A stretch of DNA of 42,660 nt from CAZOIA01 sp964579675 (GTDB taxonomy: Bacteria; Planctomycetota; Phycisphaerae; UBA1845; PWPN01), in NCBI GenBank assembly GCA_964579675.1, contig CAZOIA010000020.1:1-42660 (forward strand). The letters are read 5' to 3'. The position numbers were made by a program, and so were the translations under genes. Below, one piece after another: positions 16,370 to 24,231 of this stretch. The notes beneath the pieces were generated by a model that was given only the letters and a program-made list of their open reading frames with translations, was not told the origin of the DNA and made no database searches. The number at the start of each line of letters is the position of its first letter. The first letter of the stretch is position 1.

Positions 16370-18019
16370 CTAAGGCCGGTGCCATTCCTGGCAGTCTGGG
16401 CAGAGCGGCGTGCCGGCGTACGTGCCCTCGACGTGGGATTGTCGGACCGAAGCCATCGCCGAAGCCGTCCAAAGGGCTGAGAGCGACGAGTCGGCAAGCG
16501 AGCCAACCGCCTGTTGGCCGCGAAAATCCTGGTCGCACACCGTCACTCGCCCGTCGGCCAGCACCATCGCCCGGGCGAACACCCGGTTGCAGGGAAACCG
16601 TGCCGGCGGGGCCATTCGCATCACCGCCCGGTTCGGCCATTCGCTGCCGTACGTGCTGGGGCCGACCAGGACCGCCGAGCCCGTCCTGTCGATCCAGTAA
16701 TCGTAGAACCGTTCCATCTCGTCCATGGTATCGCGGGTCTTGGTCATCTCGCAGACCACCAGCGGTTGTGGTTGCCCGGCCCGGCGAAGCCCCTCCAGGA
16801 CCCGCTCGATGTTGGCCAGCACCTGATCGAAGTGGTCAGCATTGTGAACACGCCGGTAGGTATCGGGCGTAGCGGCGTCAATCAGTACGTTGAGCACGTC
16901 CACACGGGCATCGATTAATGTCGCAGCGCCCTGTTCGTCGAGCGTGACCGCCGGCGTGCGGACCGCGATGCCGAACAATCCCGCCTGCCGACAGCGCTGG
17001 ACGCAACGTGTCCATCGCGGGTGCAGCAGCGGATCACCGAAGCCGCCCAACACGACCCGCACGTCGTCGCGGGTCGCCAACTCGCTGATCAACCGGTCGA
17101 ATGTCTCGTCGTCCATCGGCCCCCGGCGTCCGACGGCTTCACCGCGGGGCCGAAGCGTTGAATCCGCCAGCGGGTCCTCGGTGGTTAACTCGATCTCCAC
17201 CTCCCCCGGCAACGAGTCAACGCGGGTGTAGCGGTGATCGGTAAGCCACCGGGAGACCGTAGGGGCGTCAGGCACGTGTGCGTCACCGCTGCCGTCGCCC
17301 GCGTCGCACAGGACGGCGGTGATCCGTTCGATGGCGCAACCGGTGTCTGCGATGCACCGCCCGACGGCGTGGGCGATCTCGGCCTCCACCGAGTAGAAGC
17401 AGGGCTGCATGACCATGTCGCGCTGCGGCTCGGCCGGTCGATAGGCCATCACCCTACCGATCGGCTGACTCGCCTTTGCCAGGTCCGCCAGCAGCGACGG
17501 CATGTAAATTGCCGCCGCCAGTCCCGGCGCCGATTGCGTGAAGGTCATCCGCACATCCTCGTGTACCTGCTCGTAATGCTCGATCATGCGGTCGAGCAGT
17601 TCCGGATCGAGCAACGGCGCCGCCGCCGGGACGGACACCACTCCCTCGGTTTTCTCGCGCTCGGCCAGGGCCTGGAGTACCCAGGGGTGCATCGATTCGT
17701 CGAAGACCGTCGCTCCCACCAGGCCGCCTCGCCACGCGTCGAGCGACCACTTGCGCCCGCTGGCGATCAAGGCCCGCCAGGGTACTCGGGCCGCCTTGTG
17801 CGTCTCCACGGTCACTTCCAAGCCGTCGGCGGCCGCCCGAGCCGGCGATTCCTGAGACGCCTCCACGATCAGGTGTACGCTTGCCACCTGCCGGGCGGCC
17901 AGCACCCGCCTGAGCGTCCGGCGAAGAATCGTCTCGCCAAGCAGCTCCTCGGTGAGCCGCGGGCTCGTGCCCAACACGCCCTCGGAGAAGTCCGCCTCAA
18001 TTGCAGCGATTATCTTCAT
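16370..18019 (-). CDS. Nucleotidyltransferase-like / radical-SAM-SPASM-like fusion lacking the CxxxCxxC motif
   Basis: This 549-residue protein has an N-terminal part (about 1-240) like a sugar-nucleotide cytidylyltransferase (MKIIAAIEADF, ETILRRTLRRVLAA), without a clear GxGTR loop. A second part (about 268-470) follows the radical SAM barrel pattern: EVEIELT, RRGPMDDETFDRLI, VVLGGFGDPLLHP, LFGIAVRTPA, VDVLNVLIDAATPDTYRRVH. Where the cluster-binding CxxxCxxC should follow EIELT, the sequence reads TEDPLADSTLRPRG with no Cys. The C-terminal part (about 485-549) is SPASM-like, with Cys in PCNRVFARAMVLADGRVTVCDQD and PLCPDCQEW. It lies 183 bases downstream of a Maf/DUF115 gene in the same direction, suggesting a role in glycosylation. 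It may be a non-redox or scaffold relative of radical SAM enzymes. Confidence 0.75.
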   Translation of the reverse strand: MKIIAAIEADFSEGVLGTSPRLTEELLGETILRRTLRRVLAARQVASVHLIVEASQESPARAAADGLEVTVETHKAARVPWRALIASGRKWSLDAWRGGLVGATVFDESMHPWVLQALAEREKTEGVVSVPAAAPLLDPELLDRMIEHYEQVHEDVRMTFTQSAPGLAAAIYMPSLLADLAKASQPIGRVMAYRPAEPQRDMVMQPCFYSVEAEIAHAVGRCIADTGCAIERITAVLCDAGDGSGDAHVPDAPTVSRWLTDHRYTRVDSLPGEVEIELTTEDPLADSTLRPRGEAVGRRGPMDDETFDRLISELATRDDVRVVLGGFGDPLLHPRWTRCVQRCRQAGLFGIAVRTPAVTLDEQGAATLIDARVDVLNVLIDAATPDTYRRVHNADHFDQVLANIERVLEGLRRAGQPQPLVVCEMTKTRDTMDEMERFYDYWIDRTGSAVLVGPSTYGSEWPNRAVMRMAPPARFPCNRVFARAMVLADGRVTVCDQDFRGQQAVGSLADSSLSALWTASAMASVRQSHVEGTYAGTPLCPDCQEWHRP

Positions 18020-18124
18020 GCGGTTCCCGTCACAGTCTTAACGGGCGGTGAATCCCGGTCCTTGTCTCAGCGGCGCCGTGTGCAGTACCCTTACAAGGTC
18101 ACCACGCACGACTCCGTCCCGCGT

Positions 18125-18149
18125 GCTCCCCTACGGGTCGCGGCTAAAC
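18125..18149. repeat. Dispersed repeat family B, isolated copy
   Basis: The segment gctcccct, two bases, gggtcgcggctaaac matches the core of the tandem units at 3244-3348. It lies in the 183-base gap between the Maf-like gene and the radical-SAM-like gene. A CT-rich tract (18160-18215) follows, giving a GA-rich run on the minus-strand transcript. Confidence 0.7.
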
Positions 18150-18202
18150 GGCCCGCGTCTCACCCTCTCTCGCTCTTTCCTTCTCTCCATATCTCCGTCT
18201 CT

Positions 18203-20149
18203 CTATCTCTCGCTCGCCCCTCGTTGCTCTGCCCTGGCGATCGCGGCATCGAACCTTTCGAGGCAACCGGTGAGTATTTCCTCCAACGTTTTGGCCCCCT
18301 CCATGACTGCCTCAACGAACCGGATGTCACGCTCCAATTGCCGCCGGGCCCGGGAAACACTGTCCACGTCGTCGAGGCTCAGTCGGCGGTCCGCGCTGAA
18401 CCGCTGCAGCTCCGCGTGCTGGGAAACCGAACTGATCATCTCGTACGTGCGTGCCATTCCCCGGATCTTCACCCGAAGGGCGTCCACATCGGCAATCCGG
18501 CGGTTGAACACGGCCGGTTGGTCCAGCAGGCCGGTCAGCTTCTTGAGTACCGTCAGCATCTTCTCGCAGGTTTCCGTCATCTGCCCCGCGTCCTTGATTC
18601 GCTGATCGATTTCGCCCCGGCCTGCCTGCAGCCGGCAAGGATCGTCCCAGTTGAGCTGCTCCCGGTATGCGAATCGCTCAGAAGGAATCGGCAGAGTGCA
18701 GCACCTGGCCGCCACATCGGTCAGGGTCATCACCCGGGTGCCCGCCTTGCGGACGCCACCCTCGGTCGCGTCGATCACCCGGCCGGGCATGGAGCCAAAA
18801 TCGCCCTCGAATTGCTGCAGGTACGTGAAGAGCTGGTCGTCGGTGTAGATCTCGCGGCCATGGACGTCCCTGACCTTCTTCAGGATCTTCCGGGCCCGCA
18901 CGATCCGTTCCCATTCCTTCATCTCAATCGTGCAGAAGCGGTTGAGTTCCCCCCGCCAGGTATCATGCATCGCCACGCCCGGCGTGTAGTACACGTGATC
19001 CGTGTAGGCCAGGTCCTGCCCGACGAGCACGATCGGGTCGCATCCCATGTAAACCGCCAGGTACAACGCCAGATGGGCAACCGTTGCCCCGGCCTTGAGT
19101 CCGCCCCGGGCGGCCAACGCGTCGCCCAGGCAGTTGCGGGCGAAGTCGTTGTTCAGCAGCGACACCGGGCCGTCGTAGGCGTCGATCACGTGCCAGGTGG
19201 CTTTGGGCTCGGCCACCAGATGGGTCCGGGTCAAGTCGCTGATCCCTTCAAAGAACCGCTTGGACATCTCGTGGTAGTCCAGGGAGGTGACGAAATCCGG
19301 CTGGATCCCGCGGTCGAGGAGTGTCTTGAACGTCGTCTGAACCGCGATGATGACGGCCTTGCCTTTCAACTCAGCCAGTTGATCGATGTTCCGGTGCAGG
19401 GACGGGCCGGCGGACACCACGATGCCCGGATACCCGGCAAACCGCTCCCGCAACCGGTCGATCGGCGGCGTGGAAAGGTACCTCGGCAAGTTGTTGGCGA
19501 TGTTCCTGCACGTGATCCGTGAATTAGCCACCAGCGTGACCAGGCTCATCCGGCAATAAGTCATGTGATCGGCGATGAGCTTGCGCATCGCGCCCTGGAA
19601 CTCGCCGTTGACCCGGTCGGAGGGTGGATGACTGACGAACTGGGCGCCCATCATCATCAACGTGTTGTACGGCTCGAGCCGGGTCTGCACGTCGCCCTTG
19701 TCCGTTCGGGTCAGGATGATGCAGCGATCGTCGGCGAAGAGGTCGGCCAGATCGACCGTCTCCAGTGCCGACCGCAGGAGTTGAAGGTTCGGCTCGGCGA
19801 CGATCAGGAACGCGTCCCCTTTGAGCCGGGCGTGCAGCGCCCGCACGTGATGCCCGAGTCCGAACCCGCCCACCATGTAGCAGAACGCCTCGCCGATCTC
19901 GACCTTCTCGGCCAACCGCTTCGCCTCGGCCTCCGGATCGACCCGGCTGTGCAGGTAGAGCTGGCGATCCGATCCGGCAACGCATACCGCCGCCGTGGGT
20001 GGCCCGCGCCTGCTGGCCTCCACCAGCACCGACCCGTCATCCATGTATTCGTCAATCTTCTGCGCCAGCCGCGGGTCCGACCGGAACAACGCCGCCATGT
20101 TCCGAACGTAAACCTCGTCGCTGACCGGTGGTGACTTGCCGGCGCTCAT
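18203..20149 (-). CDS. Maf/DUF115 family protein (motility-associated glycosyltransferase-like)
   Basis: Maf proteins transfer nonulosonic sugars to flagellin in several bacteria; the shared core is the DUF115 domain. The 648-residue product shows that core at about 195-435: YPGIVVSAGPSLHRNIDQL, AVIIAVQTTFKTLLDRGIQPDFVTSLDYHE, LVAEPKATWHVIDAY, AGATVAHLALYLAVYMGCDPIVLVGQDLAYTDH. The N-terminal third (about 75-170) resembles the Maf N-terminal region (YMVGGFGLGHHVRALHARLKG, LIVAEPNLQLLRSALE). The last 120 residues look helical and could form a coiled bundle. It begins 6 bases after the stop of aat, so the two are cotranscribed, and the radical-SAM-like gene follows. No flagellin or nonulosonate gene lies in the window, so the acceptor is unknown. 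Confidence 0.85.
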   Translation of the reverse strand: MSAGKSPPVSDEVYVRNMAALFRSDPRLAQKIDEYMDDGSVLVEASRRGPPTAAVCVAGSDRQLYLHSRVDPEAEAKRLAEKVEIGEAFCYMVGGFGLGHHVRALHARLKGDAFLIVAEPNLQLLRSALETVDLADLFADDRCIILTRTDKGDVQTRLEPYNTLMMMGAQFVSHPPSDRVNGEFQGAMRKLIADHMTYCRMSLVTLVANSRITCRNIANNLPRYLSTPPIDRLRERFAGYPGIVVSAGPSLHRNIDQLAELKGKAVIIAVQTTFKTLLDRGIQPDFVTSLDYHEMSKRFFEGISDLTRTHLVAEPKATWHVIDAYDGPVSLLNNDFARNCLGDALAARGGLKAGATVAHLALYLAVYMGCDPIVLVGQDLAYTDHVYYTPGVAMHDTWRGELNRFCTIEMKEWERIVRARKILKKVRDVHGREIYTDDQLFTYLQQFEGDFGSMPGRVIDATEGGVRKAGTRVMTLTDVAARCCTLPIPSERFAYREQLNWDDPCRLQAGRGEIDQRIKDAGQMTETCEKMLTVLKKLTGLLDQPAVFNRRIADVDALRVKIRGMARTYEMISSVSQHAELQRFSADRRLSLDDVDSVSRARRQLERDIRFVEAVMEGAKTLEEILTGCLERFDAAIARAEQRGASER

Positions 20150-20155
20150 CTTCTG

Positions 20156-20740
20156 TCAGTCCACGAAGCGTGTATCGACCTCCAAGGCCGCTTTCAACCG
20201 GGCCAGGTACGCCGCACGTGGAATCTCCCTCGCCCCGAACTGCTCCAGGTGCGGCGTGAGGAATTGTACGTCAAACAATGCGAAACCGCGATCACGCATC
20301 CGATAGACCAACGCCGCCAGGGCGATCTTGGACGCATCGGTCCGTCGGTGAAACATCGACTCGCCGAAGAACGCCCCGCTCAAAGAGACGCCGTAGACCC
20401 CCCCCGCCAACTCGCCCCCCTGCCAGCTCTCCACTGAATGGGCAAAGCCCAGCTCGTGCAGTCGTGTGTAGGCGGCAACGATTTCCTCGGAAATCCAGGT
20501 CCCCTCACTGCGGTCCGCACACCCCCGAACCACCTCTTTGAAACTGGTGTTGATCCGGATCCTGAACCGTCCCTGCCGATGCGTCCTGGCGAGCCGGCGG
20601 GAAACGTGGAACTCGTTCAGATCGATAATCGCCCGCGGATCAGGACTGAACCACTGGATCGTGCCGTCAACATCCATCGGGAAGATCCCGCTGGCATAAG
20701 CGGCAACGAGAACGTCAGGGGTCAGCGGCAACGATTTCAT
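20156..20740 (-). CDS. aat: Leucyl/phenylalanyl-tRNA--protein transferase
   Basis: Aat adds Leu or Phe from aminoacyl-tRNA to proteins with N-terminal Lys or Arg, marking them for ClpS/ClpAP degradation in the cytoplasm. Family sequence is plain: LVAAYASGIFPM, IQWFSPDPRAII, FRIRINTSFKEVVRGCA, TWISEEIVAAYTRLHELGFAHSVESW, GGVYGVSLSGAFFGESMFHR, ASKIALAALVYRM and FDVQFLTPHLEQFGA. At 194 residues it is shorter than the E. coli enzyme (234), missing mainly the N-terminal extension, as in many bacteria. No clear Shine-Dalgarno site precedes the ATG. It is the first gene of a probable operon with the Maf-like gene, an unusual pairing without obvious functional logic. Confidence 0.94.
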   Translation of the reverse strand: MKSLPLTPDVLVAAYASGIFPMDVDGTIQWFSPDPRAIIDLNEFHVSRRLARTHRQGRFRIRINTSFKEVVRGCADRSEGTWISEEIVAAYTRLHELGFAHSVESWQGGELAGGVYGVSLSGAFFGESMFHRRTDASKIALAALVYRMRDRGFALFDVQFLTPHLEQFGAREIPRAAYLARLKAALEVDTRFVD

Positions 20741-21075
20741 GCGTCAGAAGCGTGAGAAAGCATGGCACCACGGATGGATACAGTTGCACACAGATGAAAC
20801 AACACAGGATCGACAGAGGCTGGAGCCGATGACGGGATCGCCTCAGGGTTGCAGGGGCTTTCCCAGTTCTCCATTTCTCAACTCTCGATTCTTATCCGCG
20901 TTCATCGGCGTCCGTCTGCGGTTTCATTGTCCTTGGCTGAGGCCGAAGGCCTCGCGGCGGTTTCTTCTTTCGGGGTCACGCTCTAAGGCGAACCGCCTTT
21001 TCCTGATCCGCAGCCAAAGAGGAACCTTGTGGGAGAACATGTGCGCAAAGTGCGCTCAGGTCTCGCCGTAAGGTT
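20741..21075. other. Gene-free region with dispersed inverted repeat halves and hairpins
   Basis: No gene is supported in these 335 bases. A ccacggatgg...cacacagatg segment (20768-20800) and a ttatccgcgttcatcggcg segment (20892-20925) look like the two orientations of a widespread cacggatg/cacagatg-type repeat. A perfect hairpin gaggcc-gaa-ggcctc lies at 20939-20953. A second, aaggcg-aac-cgcctt (20985-20999), followed by TT on the plus strand, may terminate the DUF362 gene that ends at 21076. Confidence 0.45.
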
Positions 21076-22212
21076 CTAAAGTCTTGTCTCAATCAATTTG
21101 CCTTGCCGCTTGTAGTAGTGCCAGGATCGGGCAACCAGACGATCGGGGTCGCTGCCGAACTTCGCGTAGGCCAGGTCGAGGTAGGCCAGGGCGGCCGGGT
21201 CGCGCCCGAGCAGGTTCTGGTAACACCAGGAATCGCACGCAAGCTGATCGACGCTGGCGATGAGGACCGGCCGGCCGGCGATCCCGCCGACCGTGACGTC
21301 CTCGAGTCGCCCGCCGGTGGGGCCGTTCTGCATCATCACGCGAGTACCGTCCGCCACGATCAGCGTCGGCTTCATCATGAAGCCCAGGTCGCTGACGATG
21401 TTATGGATCGCCTGGTGGAACTGATTGCGTCGCCCGCCCAGCAGTCCGTACCAGTTTTTCATGGCCATCGAGGCGTAGCACAGGTTGTGGTCCTTGATGA
21501 CCGGGATGCCGATGACCTTGTCGGCCTGGGCAAGGGGCTTGAAGAAGATCGGCCAGGTGCCCAGAGCTTCGCCCCTGGTCGAATCGGGGGCGGCGGGTCG
21601 TATCCGGACCGGGGCGTCGTGGGCGGTGGTGTGGATCATTACGGTGGCGTCTTCGGCCTCGGCAGCGGCCTTGATGCCGCTCCTGGCAAAACAGGCGGCC
21701 GGATTCTCGATCGGATTGTCCGCGACGACGACGCGACGCGCCCCCGCAACCTTGCACAATCGGATCACCGCCCGCACGACGTTGGGGTTGGTGGTGGCCC
21801 CGAGTTGCGGATCGCGATCGAAGCCGACGTTCGGCTTGAGCATTACCACGTCACCCTGGGCGACAAACCGCTTGATACCCTGCTGCGGATCGAGCCCGCC
21901 GACCGCGGCTCGAAGCATCTGCTCGATCCGTTCCAGGTGGTCGAACTGCTCGGGGTTGCCGTAGGCCACGGAGATCCGTGGCTGCGAGGCCGGGAAGTCC
22001 ACTCCGGCGAAGTAGTCTCCGAGCGTGACGGGTTTGGGCGGCTGGAGGCCGGCGTCGCCTTTGGGGTCGTGCAGGTACCAGGCGGCGCCGGTCGCCAGGC
22101 CCGCCACCGCGACCGTCTGCCCGCCCCGGATCAGTAGATCACGCCTCGTCCACCCGCGAGCCGACGGCGCAATATTATCGAGCCCGGCATTGGCTTTCTC
22201 ATCAGTACTCAT
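21076..22212 (-). CDS. DUF362 domain protein with twin-arginine type signal
   Basis: The start at 22212 (MSTDEKANAG) overlaps the end of the upstream gene by 11 bases; the open frame reaches further up but only within that gene. The 378-residue product has a Tat-like signal at about 18-45 (TRRDLLIRGGQTVAVAGLATGAAW). The rest fits DUF362: VMLKPNVGFD (about 130), TTNPNVVRAVIRLCKVAGARRVVVADNP, ADKVIGIPVIKDHNLCYASMAMKNWYGLLGG and LIVADGTRVM. The Lys-Pro-Asn and Lys-Asn-Trp positions are conserved. DUF362 proteins are often found with ferredoxin domains; none is fused here. Translational coupling with the DUF6599-like gene suggests they work together outside the cytoplasm. The reaction is unknown. 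Confidence 0.85.
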   Translation of the reverse strand: MSTDEKANAGLDNIAPSARGWTRRDLLIRGGQTVAVAGLATGAAWYLHDPKGDAGLQPPKPVTLGDYFAGVDFPASQPRISVAYGNPEQFDHLERIEQMLRAAVGGLDPQQGIKRFVAQGDVVMLKPNVGFDRDPQLGATTNPNVVRAVIRLCKVAGARRVVVADNPIENPAACFARSGIKAAAEAEDATVMIHTTAHDAPVRIRPAAPDSTRGEALGTWPIFFKPLAQADKVIGIPVIKDHNLCYASMAMKNWYGLLGGRRNQFHQAIHNIVSDLGFMMKPTLIVADGTRVMMQNGPTGGRLEDVTVGGIAGRPVLIASVDQLACDSWCYQNLLGRDPAALAYLDLAYAKFGSDPDRLVARSWHYYKRQGKLIETRL

Positions 22213-23365
22213 CTGCGCCGTCCTGATCCTGCTCTCGGCTCGCCTTCTGCGTGCGCGAATCCGGCTCGGGTTTGACGACCGGCGAGACACTCGGCGATAC
22301 GTCCCCACTTTCACCCGCCGGCAACCGATCCCGCAACACCACCGCCCGCTTCACCGCCAACGCCTGATACTCACATTCAATCACGCCGCCGAAGAAGACA
22401 CCCTTGCAGAACGCCACGCTGTAGATCCCCAGCGATTCACCGACCAGCATCTCGCCGCCGTCGAATGCTTGACGGGAGATCACCTTATCATACTTTGCCG
22501 TCGCCTGGGCGAACTTCTCGAACAGCTCGCGGGCGGCGTCGGCGTCCACGGCCTTTATCAGGTACATCTGGTACGGTTTGCCTTGGGTCTCGTAGTCGGC
22601 CAGGAACATCCCGCCCAGGAACTCGTAGCCGAGCGCGCTGGTCGCCTGGTAGCTGAGCGAGTGCGGGACCCGGTCTTCGGGGGGCAGATAGGACTCGACC
22701 CAGAAGGGCTCTCCGGAATCGGGGATCGTGTCGGCAATGGCGGCGGCGATTTGCTTCGAGGTCCCGGTCGCCGCTTCGCCGCCTTCGGCCGGGCCGAGGA
22801 CGTTCACGTAATACCTGCTCTTCCAGAAATACGTGTTGGCAGCGGACATGTAACCCTCGCGGCCGATCTCGACCAGCCCGGGCGACCGACTGCGTTCGGC
22901 CATATAGATGCCAAGGGCGTTGGCCGGGGCGCCCATATCGAAGATGTACACGTCGTAAAGGTCATCCCCGCGGGTGTCCTCGTACTGGCCGAAGCGAAGC
23001 TCCACGAAGAAGTAGGACCGGAACATGCTTTCCTTGCCGTCGATCTTCTCATAGAGATCGTCGGTGTAACTCCTCACCCTGGCCGGCGGCCTGACGTGGC
23101 CCCGCGGCACCTCAGCGAAACGCGCCTCACCGGTCGGTGCCGCAGTTGTGTACGTGACCTCGAACAACGGCTGCTCGGAGATGCCGATCACATCCTTCAC
23201 TCCGCGGAGAATCGGCGTGCGGTTCACGATGCCGGCGAACAACCCGCCGGTCAGCAGGAAAGCGCCCACGATCAGCACCAGCAGCACCAGCACCCCCGCA
23301 CCGATGACCCGCTCGGTCCGGCCCGGTTTGCCGCGCATGTATCTTCGGGAAAGAAACGTTGGCAT
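22202..23365 (-). CDS. Membrane-anchored DUF6599-like protein
   Basis: The 387-residue protein has one membrane segment near the N terminus (GAGVLVLLVLIVGAFLLTGGLFAG, about 23-46) and a soluble outer part. The region about 95-265 resembles DUF6599 (DDLYEKIDGKESMFRSYFFVELRFGQY, YDVYIFDMGAPANALGIYMAERS, YFWKSRYYVNVL). A second stretch (about 245-345) contains a paired fold-like repeat ending in SVAFCKGVFFGGVIECEY. The tail of about 35 residues is charged and Ser/Pro-rich. A strong promoter lies only 6 bases upstream of the ATG and there is no ribosome-binding site, so the mRNA is probably leaderless. It is coupled to the DUF362 gene by an 11-base overlap. Function is unknown. Confidence 0.75.
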   Translation of the reverse strand: MPTFLSRRYMRGKPGRTERVIGAGVLVLLVLIVGAFLLTGGLFAGIVNRTPILRGVKDVIGISEQPLFEVTYTTAAPTGEARFAEVPRGHVRPPARVRSYTDDLYEKIDGKESMFRSYFFVELRFGQYEDTRGDDLYDVYIFDMGAPANALGIYMAERSRSPGLVEIGREGYMSAANTYFWKSRYYVNVLGPAEGGEAATGTSKQIAAAIADTIPDSGEPFWVESYLPPEDRVPHSLSYQATSALGYEFLGGMFLADYETQGKPYQMYLIKAVDADAARELFEKFAQATAKYDKVISRQAFDGGEMLVGESLGIYSVAFCKGVFFGGVIECEYQALAVKRAVVLRDRLPAGESGDVSPSVSPVVKPEPDSRTQKASREQDQDGADEY

Positions 23366-23371
23366 GGTGTA

Positions 23372-23399
23372 ATTATCTTGTCCGGTCGGCCTTTGTCAA
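23372..23399 (-). promoter_or_regulatory. Strong sigma70-type promoter giving a probable leaderless mRNA
   Basis: On the minus strand TTGACA (23394-23399), a 16-base spacer and GATAAT (23372-23377) match 11 of 12 consensus positions. Only six bases (TACACC) separate the -10 box from the ATG at 23365, so transcription should begin at or next to the A of the start codon. Confidence 0.75.
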
Positions 23400-23463
23400 A
23401 GGATAGCCGGTGGCCCGCGGGTATCGGTAGTGTAACCCTTAATTGGGGTATCTGAACTGAGAT

Positions 23464-23928
23464 TCACGCTTCCCTGCTGACATCTGCACGCCGCAAGCGG
23501 TCAGATACTCCCATTCCCTTGCTAGCCGAGCTGCCTGACGGCAGAGCCCGGAACCCTTCCCAGCGCCGCGGGTCCAAAGACAACACCCGCAACTTGCCCA
23601 GCCGCTGGGCAACGCCCGGCAGCCAACTCATACCCCGCCCCTTCATGCGATGGTTGATCTGCATCTCGATCGGCTTCGCCATCACCCCCGTGGCCAGGAG
23701 GATCGCGATCAACAGGGCTAGCCCCGCGCGGTCACGCCCGGCAATGTTCACGTCGATGATGCGCTTCGTGAGCCGGGGCGGCACGAGCTCCAGCAGGACG
23801 ATCAGCGACGCGATCGACAGATTCAGGAACACCCTGCCGCGGTACGGGCGCATCCGCTCTCACATGCGCCCGATGATGGCGGCATCGAGCGGACGCGTCC
23901 GCGGCTCGTCTAAATCCTCGAAAGGCAT
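23464..23928 (-). pseudogene. Decayed ABC exporter (N-terminal membrane-domain fragment with in-frame TGA)
   Basis: From the ATG at 23928 the frame reads MPFEDLDEPRTRPLDAAIIG, RM, then a TGA (23860-23862), then ERMRPYRGRVFLNLSIASLI and on through LLELVPPRLTKRIIDVNIAG. This is the start of an ABC exporter permease-ATPase, where LRPYRGR and LTKRIID are typical, and the TGA sits where Trp or Leu is usual. After the second hydrophobic stretch (ALLIAILLATGVMA) homology is lost; the remaining residues look unrelated and the frame ends inside the gccgcaagcgg repeat at 23490-23500. No ATP-binding domain remains. TGA ends other genes here (for example at 1480), so recoding is unlikely. Confidence 0.7.
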
Positions 23929-24231
23929 ACCCGATCAGACCCCTTCGGCATCAACGTCGGCAGGGCGAAGAGGGCACCAGTCTATAGCACTTTACGTTTG
24001 AGTGTAGCGGTTTCCCGCCAGAAAAACGCCTGTTGGCAGGGGTTCTCCGCCTCGACGCCGCTACAAGAGTAGGGCAAGTGCCCTAACCACCGCGATTGAA
24101 GCTAACAAGCTCACTGACCGACTTGGCGACGAATGAGCCACTCAAGCTCGTGGACCGGGAGCTTCCCGCGTAGCAAGATGGGCGGCCACGAGTCGAGCAG
24201 CCGCCCGTCCGGTACAGCGCAATCGCTCAAG
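23929..24231. other. Gene-free region beside the ABC remnant
   Basis: No gene is seen in these 303 bases. A long imperfect inverted repeat has tgtagcgg near 24003-24010 and ccgctaca near 24058-24065, and a gggca-agt-gccc hairpin lies near 24073-24083. The region may be further debris of the lost transporter gene. Confidence 0.4.
24180..24206 (-). terminator. Possible terminator of the beta-helix PEP-CTERM gene
   Basis: Arms gggcggc (24180-24186) and gccgccc (24200-24206) form a 7-base stem with a 13-base loop, 26 bases beyond the stop at 24232. No T run follows on the minus strand, so termination is not certain. Confidence 0.4.

Noticed and set aside
17234..19522. Long open frame on the plus strand (762 codons)
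   Set aside because: It is antisense to the radical-SAM-like and Maf-like genes, has no family pattern and is rich in Arg, His and Val, as expected from the complement of GC-rich codons.
23860..23862. TGA read as Trp or selenocysteine in the ABC fragment
   Set aside because: TGA ends other genes in the window, no SECIS-like hairpin was seen just after it, and the gene lacks its ATPase part anyway.
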